Source: CAYOEZ01 sp964402955
Lineage (GTDB): Bacteria; Chloroflexota; DTOL01; DAOUCN01
Direction of reading: 5' to 3'
Assembly (NCBI GenBank): GCA_964402955.1
Contig: CAYOEZ010000199.1
Span: forward strand, 1-9,094
DNA: 9,094 nucleotides
Below the pieces are notes generated by a model. The model did no database searches and was not told where the DNA came from. It worked only from the letters and a program-made list of their open reading frames with translations. The position numbers and the translations under genes are program-made. Shown piece after piece: positions 1-6,868 of the stretch (the stretch's first letter is position 1; every line of letters starts with the position of its first letter).

Positions 1-893
1 TAGAGCATCTCCCCGCTTCCCGTGTCAATCTGCCCATAGAACACGGTCACAAACATGCCATCTTGAGCGTCGGCGCAGATCAAGCGGTTGGCCTTTTCCA
101 TGCCGTGCGCAGGCGACGCAACATGACTCAGGCTGGCGCGCAGGATTGTGCGGGAAACAGCCATGAAGAGAGCGGCAGGCATCCCTTTGTCGCACACGTC
201 GCCGATGACCAGGCCAAGCCGCCGGTCGGTTGTCAAGAAATCATAGAAGTCACCGGCCACCTTGCGCGCCGGCAACCACAGTGACGCCACCTCCCAGCCG
301 GCTATGCGTGGTGTGGAGCGGGGCAACAGGCTGGCTTGCAGGTCATGCGCCACCTGTAGCTCGCGCTCCATCCTACCCTTCTCGACGGCAACCTCATACA
401 AGCGGGCATTTTCGATGGCTGTTGCTGCGCTTGCTGCGATGGCGGTAAGCAGATCGAGATCAGCATCCGTGAAGATACCTGCCTGCAGCCGGTTGTCCAC
501 ATATATGACGCCCAACATGGCCTGCTTGAGTTGCAGCGGCACACAGAGGATGGAGCGCAACCCCAGGCTGACGATGCTGGCTCGCCCACCCAGCCAGGCA
601 TCGCCCTGGGCGTTGCTGGCCAGAAGCGGGCGGCCCTCATGGGTCACCCGCTCCACAACCCCGCGCGACACCTGGAACTCAGGGGTCGCTATCGTCTGTT
701 GATCCATTCCTCGCGCCGCGCGGAATACCAGTTGCCCGCCACCCTCGCGCAGCATGATGAACCCGCGCTCGGCACGGGTGGCGGCAATCACCTCATCCAT
801 GACGCTATTAAGCACCTGGTCAAGCTCAAGCGACGAGTTGAAGGTTTGCGACACCCGGTAGACCAACGCCAGACGATCGTTCGATGGCTGCAC
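1..893 (-). CDS. GAF domain / SpoIIE-type PP2C serine phosphatase (RsbU-like), partial at left edge
   Basis: I translated the minus strand and found an open frame of 297 codons that continues past position 1, so the C-terminus is missing. The start chosen is GTG at 893-891, because GGAGAGGAGG lies 5 bases upstream and a TGA/TAG pair blocks the frame shortly before it. Residues about 20-165 form a GAF sensor domain (AERGFIML near 41, VIYVDNRL near 129, IENARLYE near 160). A helical linker ERELQVAHDLQASLLP (177-192) is the hallmark junction before SpoIIE phosphatases. The PP2C domain follows, with GDFYD (D215, D218) and GDVCDKGMPAAL (D232) supplying the expected metal-binding aspartates, and MFVTVFYG near 280. 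Family knowledge: such cytoplasmic enzymes dephosphorylate anti-anti-sigma (STAS) proteins in partner-switching stress control. The ligand of the GAF domain and the target protein cannot be told from this window. It lies 30 bases after the peptidase gene and is probably cotranscribed with it. Confidence 0.93.
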   Translation of the reverse strand, partial: MQPSNDRLALVYRVSQTFNSSLELDQVLNSVMDEVIAATRAERGFIMLREGGGQLVFRAARGMDQQTIATPEFQVSRGVVERVTHEGRPLLASNAQGDAWLGGRASIVSLGLRSILCVPLQLKQAMLGVIYVDNRLQAGIFTDADLDLLTAIAASAATAIENARLYEVAVEKGRMERELQVAHDLQASLLPRSTPRIAGWEVASLWLPARKVAGDFYDFLTTDRRLGLVIGDVCDKGMPAALFMAVSRTILRASLSHVASPAHGMEKANRLICADAQDGMFVTVFYGQIDTGSGEML

Positions 894-923
894 CGCAGCC
901 TCCTCTCCAGGCACATTGCGTCA

Positions 924-2624
924 CTACTGATCCAGTTTCCCGATCGTCTCTTCCATCAGACCGACACACGCACGCAGCGTGGCGGCGTCGAAGGCGAACT
1001 TGGCACCGGCGGTTGCGTAGAGTTGTGGCAGGGTGACTGTCCCGCCCAGCGCCAGCGCACGCCGGTAGCTCGCCACCGCCCCCGCCTGATCCTTGAGCGC
1101 GTTGGCCCAAATCTGCACCGCGCCCAACTGGGCCAGACCATACTCCACGTAGTAGAATGGAATCTGGTGAATGTGCAGCTTGCGCTGCCAGCCCGTCGCC
1201 ACTTGCTGCTGAAGCCCGCTCCAGTCGACGCCGCGCATAAAGCGCCGCCACTGCCGCGCCCATTCAGCGTCGCAGTTGGCCGGCGCGAGCGCAGCGTCCG
1301 GGTTCTCATAGACCCACTGCTGGAATGCATCAACCACGGCCATATAGGGCCAGAAGAGAATGCTTCCTTCAAGATGCTCCACACGCGCACGGGCCGCGTC
1401 GGCCGTGCTGTAGAACCCGCCGCTGTCTTCGGCCAGATAGGGCGCCGCCAGCAGCTCCATCCCCATCGAGGCGACCTCAGCGAATTCCATGCCCACTTGC
1501 ATTTGATGGATGTAGGGCAGCTTGCTCATCTCGAAGGTGTGGAACGCATGGCCGCCTTCGTGCAGCAACGTCTGCACATCGTCATGCAAGCCGACGGAAT
1601 TCATGAAGATGAACGGGCGACGCGACGCCACAAAGTCGTCACAGTAGCCGCCTGGCGCTTTGTTCTTGCGGTTGTCCAGATCGAGCAGCCCTTCGTTGCG
1701 CATCAGATCGAAGTACTGACCAAGCTGCGGGTCCACGTGGTGAAATATGGAGGATACTTTGGTCTGTAGCTCGGAGACTGTCTTAAACGGACGCAGCGGC
1801 GCCCGACCAAGGGGATCGACGTCCAGATCCCAGGGGCGCAACGTGCTGACCCCCAGGCGTTGCCGTCGCCGCTCGTAGATCCCGGCCGCGGCAGGCACGA
1901 CCACCTCTTCGATGGCCTGATGGAAGCTCTTGCAGTCCGCCGGCGAATAATCGAAGCGCAGCATGCTCTTCCAGCGATAGGCGCGGTAGTCATCCCCGTA
2001 ATCCGCATTCTTGGCTATCTTACGGCGCAAAGGGAGGAAGCGCTGCCACAGATCGCTGACCGCCTGGCGGTCTTTGAGCCAGCGATCCTGCACGGTTCGC
2101 CATGCCTCTTCACGCCGCGCACGATCAGGTTCCTGGTAGACCGGGCGCAGGGCAGTTGGCGTCACGTCGCGCCCTTCCCACATCACCGATTGCGCGCCCA
2201 CGATCTTGTCGTACTCGTTGGCAAGCTTGTCTTCTTCGGTCAAGAGCGGCAGGTTGGCTTCTCGGAACAGGGCGGCCTCGGTGCGCATGTTGCGCAAAGG
2301 TATCTCGAAGCCCTTCGGCTCCAGGCCCGACGCCAGCAACTTCTCCCTCAAGCGCTGATCGGCAGCCTCGGCCTGCGGCTGGATATCGTCCAGGAACGCC
2401 TTGAAGCGATTCTCCGCCTCGGTGTCGCTCGTGTTAACGGTGGTCGCGACATAGAGTCGCTCGCGCATCTCAAAGATGTTCTCCGACAAGCGCGACCATT
2501 CGGCCAGCCAGTCGTCTACATTGGCCGCCGACAACTGCCAGGCCTCAAGATCCTTACACAGCGGCTCGATCTCCGGCCATGTCCAGGCCAATAGCTGTAC
2601 GGTTGTCTTTGGCAGTCCGGTCAT
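924..2624 (-). CDS. M3 family zinc metallopeptidase (oligoendopeptidase F-like)
   Basis: This encodes a 566-residue protein of normal length for M3 oligoendopeptidases, which cleave short peptides in the cytoplasm. The active-site motif HEGGH is at residues 355-359 (zinc ligands H355 and H359, catalytic E356). The third ligand is most likely E383 in FAEVASMGME, 28 residues on, the usual M3 spacing. A C-terminal IPFYYVEYGLAQLGAVQIW stretch (488-506) matches the substrate-side His/Tyr-rich block of the PepF subgroup. No signal peptide or membrane segment is present. The start is ATG at 2624-2622, 5 bases after GGAGG. The open frame extends 20 codons further upstream to 2684, but that part lies in the leader, overlaps the hairpin and sits on top of the likely promoter. 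The downstream neighbour is the GAF-SpoIIE phosphatase. I am confident of the family; whether it prefers a particular peptide is unknown. Confidence 0.95.
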   Translation of the reverse strand: MTGLPKTTVQLLAWTWPEIEPLCKDLEAWQLSAANVDDWLAEWSRLSENIFEMRERLYVATTVNTSDTEAENRFKAFLDDIQPQAEAADQRLREKLLASGLEPKGFEIPLRNMRTEAALFREANLPLLTEEDKLANEYDKIVGAQSVMWEGRDVTPTALRPVYQEPDRARREEAWRTVQDRWLKDRQAVSDLWQRFLPLRRKIAKNADYGDDYRAYRWKSMLRFDYSPADCKSFHQAIEEVVVPAAAGIYERRRQRLGVSTLRPWDLDVDPLGRAPLRPFKTVSELQTKVSSIFHHVDPQLGQYFDLMRNEGLLDLDNRKNKAPGGYCDDFVASRRPFIFMNSVGLHDDVQTLLHEGGHAFHTFEMSKLPYIHQMQVGMEFAEVASMGMELLAAPYLAEDSGGFYSTADAARARVEHLEGSILFWPYMAVVDAFQQWVYENPDAALAPANCDAEWARQWRRFMRGVDWSGLQQQVATGWQRKLHIHQIPFYYVEYGLAQLGAVQIWANALKDQAGAVASYRRALALGGTVTLPQLYATAGAKFAFDAATLRACVGLMEETIGKLDQ

Positions 2625-2641
2625 TATGTCCTCCATTTTTT

Positions 2642-2677
2642 GGCGGCTGATATCTCCAGCGAGAGCCATCAGCCGCC
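2642..2677 (-). promoter_or_regulatory. Perfect 10-bp inverted repeat in the peptidase leader (operator or 5' UTR hairpin)
   Basis: GGCGGCTGAT at 2642-2651 is exactly complementary to ATCAGCCGCC at 2668-2677, with a 16-base loop. It starts at about the predicted transcription start and ends 17 bases before the peptidase ATG, just ahead of an A-run and the ribosome binding site GGAGG. The stem is followed by A, not T, on the transcribed strand, so it is not an intrinsic terminator for this unit. It could act as a repressor site or an mRNA hairpin that affects stability or ribosome access. Confidence 0.55.
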
Positions 2678-2684
2678 TGCACAC

Positions 2685-2714
2685 ATTATAGCAGACCTGT
2701 CAAAAACATGTAAC
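2685..2714 (-). promoter_or_regulatory. Probable promoter of the peptidase-phosphatase unit
   Basis: On the minus strand a perfect TATAAT (2690-2685) is preceded by TGC, giving an extended -10 (TGnTATAAT). A GTTACA match to the -35 (2714-2709) sits 18 bases upstream. Transcription would begin near 2678, leaving a leader of about 54 bases before the ATG at 2624. A TTGACA at 2703-2698 is only 7 bases from the -10 and cannot be its partner. This is motif evidence only. Confidence 0.6.
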
Positions 2715-2785
2715 GGCTGCAGCGCCGCTACGTCCGCGGAATGCCGGCGGGTAGGTGCATATCGGCGGCACGGACTAAGCCATTT

Positions 2786-3078
2786 CTATCTTGACGCTGC
2801 CCAGACGATCGAGTAAGATACCCGCTGCATCAGTGCAGCAGGCGCTCCATTGTATCCAGTCCATCGCGCAAGGTTACACCGAGAAAGACGCCGGCGCAGG
2901 TAGTTCGTCGCAAGGCGCTCAGTGCCAATGTCTGTTTCCTTTCTGTGCCAGGCGTCGCCGATATCGGCCATGACCGGCCGATCACATCAGGAATTGGACC
3001 TTCGGGGTGAAGCAACGGCAACGCCTCGCCCAGGATCAGGTCAGCACGGCGCGTATCGTGATATGTGAGCGCGTCGTC
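2786..3078 (-). pseudogene. Remnant of a CarH/LitR-like B12-binding MerR regulator (helical cap domain piece)
   Basis: Two minus-strand frames together read as the four-helix cap of a cobalamin-binding transcriptional regulator. The first frame (3078 to 2980) gives TRRADLILGEALPLLHPEG and then PDVI. The second (2977 to 2786) gives PVMADIGDAWHRKE, DIGT and ERLATNYLRRRL. In intact CarH/LitR-type proteins the order is ..ADALLxEALALYPxExVCLxVIxPVLxxIGxxWHxGExSVAxEHFAxxxLRRRL, so the two parts join if one base is missing at about 2978-2980 (a CGG codon now GG). The family's W-x9-E-H signature that contacts adenosylcobalamin appears as W-x9-E-R, so the key histidine is lost. The N-terminal MerR helix-turn-helix is absent and the C-terminal Rossmann B12-binding half is not recognisable, with a stop at 2788-2786. 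Family knowledge: intact CarH represses carotenoid genes in the dark. Identification comes from remembered family patterns and is not database-tested. The right boundary is approximate. Confidence 0.68.
2791..2819 (+). promoter_or_regulatory. Candidate sigma-70-like promoter pointing toward the cyclase remnant and Att operon
   Basis: TTGACG (2791-2796) and TAAGAT (2814-2819) are separated by exactly 17 bases on the plus strand, 5/6 and 4/6 matches to the consensus. A short hairpin (GCTGCA, TCAG, TGCAGC at 2824-2839) falls at the expected transcription start. It lies inside the tail of the decayed regulator, so it may be chance or a newly formed promoter. If used, its transcript would run about 760 bases through remnants before reaching the ATPase start. 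Confidence 0.3.
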
Positions 3079-3121
3079 GCGACGCCGGCGCAGCGCCACG
3101 ACGCCCAGCGATGCCGCGCGC

Positions 3122-3582
3122 GCCGGCTGGCTGCGCGCACATCTGCCCGCGCTCGCGCTTGTCATGGACGTCCTGGTCGCCCTAGTTTGCACGACACCCT
3201 GGGATAACTACCTGGTGGCCGCCAACGTATGGTGGTAGGATCCGGCGTGTGTTCTTGGCCTCACGCTGGGTTGGTTCCTGCCTCCCATAATTCTACGCAT
3301 CGTTGTCGGGGCCGGTACCCTGTGGCAAGAAACGCCGACTGGCCCTGGCGGCGCTGCTCCCACCGATCGCCCACATGGCGGCGACCGATTCCTTCGCCAT
3401 TGTACAGGGTATTTGCACAACGGACCCAAGACGGACTCTCAGCATCGCGATGGGGAGGTGTCTTCCCGTTTGAAGAGATCATCCTCTTCGCACTGACCAA
3501 CGTGCTCATCGTGTTCGGCATGATCTTGATCGTCACAATCGGGCAGCGTCCATTGGACGCCAACGCTCGCATAACAAAGTGA
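3122..3582 (+). pseudogene. Decayed lycopene cyclase domain gene (CrtYcd type)
   Basis: The plus strand carries broken pieces of a two-repeat membrane lycopene cyclase (heterodimeric/CrtYc-CrtYd class, TIGR03462-type domain), which would convert lycopene to beta- or gamma-carotene. Repeat 1, read from 3122, contains LRAHLPALALVMDVL and TTPWDNYLVAANVWW. It then hits TAG at 3236-3238 where the family normally has Tyr, and continues with DPACVLGLTLGWFLP, after which the expected P-x-EE-x-x-FF block is missing. Repeat 2 begins in another frame (about 3327-3456) with KKRRLALAALLPP and TDSFAIVQGICTTDP. It shifts again near 3450 to WGGVFPFEEIILFALTNV and ends at TGA 3580-3582. So there is at least one premature stop, two frame changes and a small internal loss, and the N-terminal start is gone. 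Sequencing error could explain a single frameshift but not the set. The stop codon lies 5 bases before the next gene. Confidence 0.78.
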
Positions 3583-3587
3583 CACCT

Positions 3588-4283
3588 ATGGGCTCCTTTA
3601 TCCGTTTGGACCATCTCTCGAAGAGCTACCAGGAAGGCACGCTCAATAGGACCGTGCTCAACGCCGCCAACGCCGCCTTCCGTAAGGGCGAGTTTGTCGC
3701 CATTGTGGGCAAGAGCGGCACAGGCAAGAGTACGCTCCTGAACCTGATCAGTGGCATCGATCAGCCCGATAGCGGCAGCGTCTGGATCGACGGCCACAAT
3801 CTGACCACACTCGACGACCGCCGGCGCACGTTGTTCCGCCGCGCCAACATCGGCTTCGTCTTCCAGTTCTTCAACCTGATGCCGACGCTGACCGTCCTCG
3901 ACAACATCGTCCTGCCATTGGAGCTCAACGGTGTGTCGGCAGCGGACGCCCGCTTGCGGGTCGCGCCGCTGCTCGCAGCGGTCGAATTGAGCGACAGGGT
4001 GCACACGTTCCCTGACCGCCTATCAGGCGGCGAGCAGCAACGCGTCGCCATTGCGCGAGCGCTCGCCAATGACCCACTGCTTGTTCTGGCCGACGAGCCA
4101 ACTGGCAACCTGGACGAGGAAACCGGCAAGAAGGTGCTGGCTTTGCTCGACCGCCTGACGCGCCACGCAGGCAAGAATCTGATTCTCGTCACCCACAGCG
4201 CCGACGCCGCTGCCTTTGCTGACCGCACCCTGCACTTGCACGATGGCCAATTGGCGCCATGGCAGGGAGCGCCCAATCCATGA
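3588..4283 (+). CDS. ABC transporter ATP-binding protein, LolD/MacB class (AttE-like)
   Basis: This 231-residue protein is a complete nucleotide-binding domain. It has Walker A GKSGTGKST (41-49), Q-loop FQFFNLMPTLTVLDN with Q93, signature LSGGEQQRVAIARAL (145-159), Walker B LLVLADEP (164-171) and switch histidine H203 in LVTHS. The NLMPTLTVLDN and DEPTGNLDEETG blocks are typical of the LolD/MacB/FtsE group that drives FtsX-type permeases by mechanotransmission rather than classical transport. It is cytoplasmic and pairs with the permease that follows, whose ATG overlaps its TGA (ATGA at 4280-4283). The start at ATG 3588 was preferred over GTG 3579, which overlaps the end of the cyclase remnant; neither has a strong ribosome binding site (only AAAGTGA upstream of 3588). 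Gene order ATPase, permease, AttH-like protein matches the Agrobacterium attEFGH arrangement, whose substrate is not established. Confidence 0.95.
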   Translation: MGSFIRLDHLSKSYQEGTLNRTVLNAANAAFRKGEFVAIVGKSGTGKSTLLNLISGIDQPDSGSVWIDGHNLTTLDDRRRTLFRRANIGFVFQFFNLMPTLTVLDNIVLPLELNGVSAADARLRVAPLLAAVELSDRVHTFPDRLSGGEQQRVAIARALANDPLLVLADEPTGNLDEETGKKVLALLDRLTRHAGKNLILVTHSADAAAFADRTLHLHDGQLAPWQGAPNP

Positions 4284-6868
4284 CGCCCTCCTCGTTTGAG
4301 CGCGCAGGCGCACACCTTCCCTCTCGCACCCTCTGGCGCGTGAGTTGGCGCTATCTGGCCCGACACCCCTGGCAGACCGCGCTCATGATCCTCGGCATCA
4401 CGCTCGGCGTTGCTGTGGCGGTAGCCGTCGATCTGGCCAATGTCAGCGCCGGCCGCGCCTTCGAGTTGAGCACGACGGCCGTCACCGGCCGGGCAACGCA
4501 CGACATCACGGGCGGGCCGCAGGGCATAGACGAAAGCGTCTACGTGCGCCTGCGCCAGCAGATCGCCGTGCCCGCCGCGCCCATCATCGCCGAATACGTC
4601 AGCTCACCACAACTGGGCAGCAGCCCACTCCAGCTTCTCGGCATCGATCCCTTTGCTGAAGCTCCCTTCCGCGATTACCTCTACGCACAGGCCAGCCTGC
4701 AATTAGGCGCGCTAGGCAGCTTCTTCACCCGGCCGGGCGCGGTTCTCATCTCCAGCGACCTTGCCCACCGCCAGGGCCTGGATGTTGGCTCAACCATCAC
4801 GGCGACGATTCTCGGCAGACAGCAGACGCTCCTCATCGCCGGGCTGCTACGCCCGGCCGACAGTCTCAGCAGCCGCCTGCTCGATAACTTGATCCTGGCC
4901 GACATTGCCACGGCGCAGGAACTGACCAACCGCATCGGCAAGCTCGACCGCATCGATTTGATCTTGCCGCGTGGCAGCACAGCGGCGAGCGCTGGCATGG
5001 CGGCGCTGCTTCCAGCAGACCTGCATGTCAGGCCGGTGTCAGCCCGCAGCGGCGCCGTCGAGCAAATGACCACTGCCTTCCGCACCAACCTGACCGCGCT
5101 CAGCCTGCTCGCCCTGCTGGTGGGCATGTTCCTGATCTACAATACCATGACGTTCTCCGTTGTGCAGCGCCGTCCGCTCTTTGGCACGCTGCGCTGCCTG
5201 GGCGTCACGCGCAGCGAGTTGTTCATCCTGGTCACAGGCGAAGCCCTGATCGTCGGAGTCATCGGGTCGGCCCTGGGACTGGCGCTGGGCATTCTGCTCG
5301 GCCAGGGTTCGGTGCGCCTGGTGACGCAGACCATCAACGACCTCTACTTCGCTGTCAACGTCAGCCAGATACAGATACCGATCGAAAGCATGGTCAAGGG
5401 CGCTCTGCTGGGCGTGCTTGCCACCGTTATTACTGCCGCGCCGCCCGCCTGGGAAGCATCCTCGGTACCCCCTCGCCTGGCATTGTCACGCGCTGGTCTC
5501 GAGGTCAAGGCACGCCGCCTCGTCGTCGTGGCGGCGCTGGCCGGCCTGGTTTTGCTTGTTGCCGGCGGCGGCCTGCTCTCCCTGCCTACGCGTAGCCTGA
5601 TTGTCAGCTTTGGCGGTACCTTTGCCGTGGTCGTCGGCTTTGCGCTGCTCACGCCCATCGTTATGTCCCTGCTCATGCGGGCGGTAACGCCGCTGACCGG
5701 ACGCATCTGGGGGTCGCTGGGACGCATGGCGCCGCGCAACGTCGTCAATTCACTCAGCCGCACATCTGTTGCCATTGCCGCGCTGATGATCGCCATCTCA
5801 GTCACCATCGGCGTCAGCGTCATGGTCGGCAGCTTCCGCCATACGGTAACGATCTGGCTCGGCCAGATTTTGCAAGGCGATATCTACATTTCTGCGCCCA
5901 GCCTGACCGCCAACCAGAGCTCTACCGTGCTCGAGCCTGCGCTGCTGACGATTGCACAGCAGTGGCCTGGCGTGGCGCGCGTCGATGCGCTGCGCGCCGC
6001 CGTTGTCGATTCGCCGCTTGGGCCGGTGCAGGTCTCCGCCATGCAGAATCCTGACGTCGCCAGGGAGCGGTCGTATGTGGCAGCGGATCGCGACCAGAAG
6101 GCGATCGGGCTCGCAATGCAGAATGGAGCGGTGATCGTGTCCGAGCCATTTGCCAATCGCGCCAACCTGCCGCGCCGCGGCGGCAGCGTGATGCTCCTGA
6201 CCGACCGCGGAGCGCACACCTTCCCGGTCGTGGGCATCTACTACGACTACGCATCCAGCCAGGGCGTCGTGGGCATGACCATCGATACCTACCGCAGCCT
6301 GTGGGACGATCAGTCGCTCACGTCTCTTTCGCTGCGCCTGGCGCCTGGAACAGATGTTGACAGCGTTCAGGCCGGCTTGCAGAAAGCAGTCGCGCCTATC
6401 CAACAGGTCTTCGTGCGCCCCAACCGCGCTCTGCGCGACGATGTGCTGGTCGTGTTTGACCGCACCTTCGCCATTACGGGCGCGCTGCAACTGTTGGCAA
6501 CGCTCGTGGCCTTCATCGGCGTTCTCAGCGCCTTGTTGTCTCTGGAGTTGGAAAAACAGCGCGAGTTGGGCATTCTGCGAGCCATTGGCCTGACTGGCCG
6601 TCAGCTGCGGGGGCTGATCTTCCTCGAAACCGGCTTGATGGGCGGCGTAGCGGGCGTGCTTGCGATGCCCACCGGCTTCATCGTGTCGCTCATCCTCGTC
6701 TACATCATCAACAGCCGCTCCTTTGGCTGGACGCTGCAGATGCAGCTTGGCCCTGCACCCTTCGTCCAGGCGCTGTTTGTCGCCGTCACCGCGGCGCTTC
6801 TGGCAGGAATCTATCCCGCGCACAGAATGGACCGCCTGGTAACGGCGGAGGCGATTCGCTTTGAGTAA
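4280..6868 (+). CDS. FtsX-domain ABC transporter permease (AttF/AttG-like fused permease, ten predicted helices)
   Basis: This 862-residue membrane protein has hydrophobic segments at about 33-52, 268-290, 313-342, 370-392, 413-433, 440-466, 496-518, 730-756, 778-808 and 828-846. The order is one helix, a large extracytoplasmic domain (53-265), three helices, a central pair, one more helix, a second extracytoplasmic domain (520-725) and three closing helices. That is two MacB-core plus FtsX units in one chain, as in YbbP-type permeases. FtsX fingerprints are visible in both halves: RRPLFGTLRCLGVTRSELF (298-316) and EKQRELGILRAIGLTGRQL (758-776). The start is ATG 4280, forming ATGA with the ATPase stop and implying coupled translation; an upstream in-frame ATG at 4259 would add only seven residues. 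Family knowledge: such permeases extract lipids or lipoproteins or expel hydrophobic compounds. The cargo here is unknown, but the neighbours hint at something hydrophobic. Confidence 0.94.
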   Translation: MTPSSFERAGAHLPSRTLWRVSWRYLARHPWQTALMILGITLGVAVAVAVDLANVSAGRAFELSTTAVTGRATHDITGGPQGIDESVYVRLRQQIAVPAAPIIAEYVSSPQLGSSPLQLLGIDPFAEAPFRDYLYAQASLQLGALGSFFTRPGAVLISSDLAHRQGLDVGSTITATILGRQQTLLIAGLLRPADSLSSRLLDNLILADIATAQELTNRIGKLDRIDLILPRGSTAASAGMAALLPADLHVRPVSARSGAVEQMTTAFRTNLTALSLLALLVGMFLIYNTMTFSVVQRRPLFGTLRCLGVTRSELFILVTGEALIVGVIGSALGLALGILLGQGSVRLVTQTINDLYFAVNVSQIQIPIESMVKGALLGVLATVITAAPPAWEASSVPPRLALSRAGLEVKARRLVVVAALAGLVLLVAGGGLLSLPTRSLIVSFGGTFAVVVGFALLTPIVMSLLMRAVTPLTGRIWGSLGRMAPRNVVNSLSRTSVAIAALMIAISVTIGVSVMVGSFRHTVTIWLGQILQGDIYISAPSLTANQSSTVLEPALLTIAQQWPGVARVDALRAAVVDSPLGPVQVSAMQNPDVARERSYVAADRDQKAIGLAMQNGAVIVSEPFANRANLPRRGGSVMLLTDRGAHTFPVVGIYYDYASSQGVVGMTIDTYRSLWDDQSLTSLSLRLAPGTDVDSVQAGLQKAVAPIQQVFVRPNRALRDDVLVVFDRTFAITGALQLLATLVAFIGVLSALLSLELEKQRELGILRAIGLTGRQLRGLIFLETGLMGGVAGVLAMPTGFIVSLILVYIINSRSFGWTLQMQLGPAPFVQALFVAVTAALLAGIYPAHRMDRLVTAEAIRFE

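Noticed and set aside
531..1769. 412-codon plus-strand open frame opposite the peptidase and phosphatase
   Set aside because: It is antisense to two genes with clear catalytic motifs, has low-complexity His/Arg/Gln-rich content and shows no recognisable domain. GC-rich codon bias produces such mirror frames.
2625..2684. 20-codon N-terminal extension of the M3 peptidase
   Set aside because: It would place the start at the -10 promoter element and translate through the hairpin; the ATG at 2624 has a well-placed GGAGG.
2698..2703. Consensus TTGACA as the -35 of the peptidase promoter
   Set aside because: Only 7 bases separate it from TATAAT, too short for sigma-70 contact; GTTACA at 18 bases fits better.
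2715..2785. GC-rich stretch between the peptidase promoter and the regulator remnant
   Set aside because: Partial inverted repeats are visible, but none is long enough for a terminator call, and no remaining B12-binding domain residues could be read.
3229..3582. 117-codon plus-strand frame as an intact gene
   Set aside because: Only its last 40 or so residues look like protein (end of a lycopene cyclase domain). The first part is out-of-frame sequence of the decayed gene.
3261..4004. 247-codon minus-strand open frame over the ATPase start
   Set aside because: It overlaps the Walker A coding region and the cyclase remnant on the opposite strand and shows no family motif.
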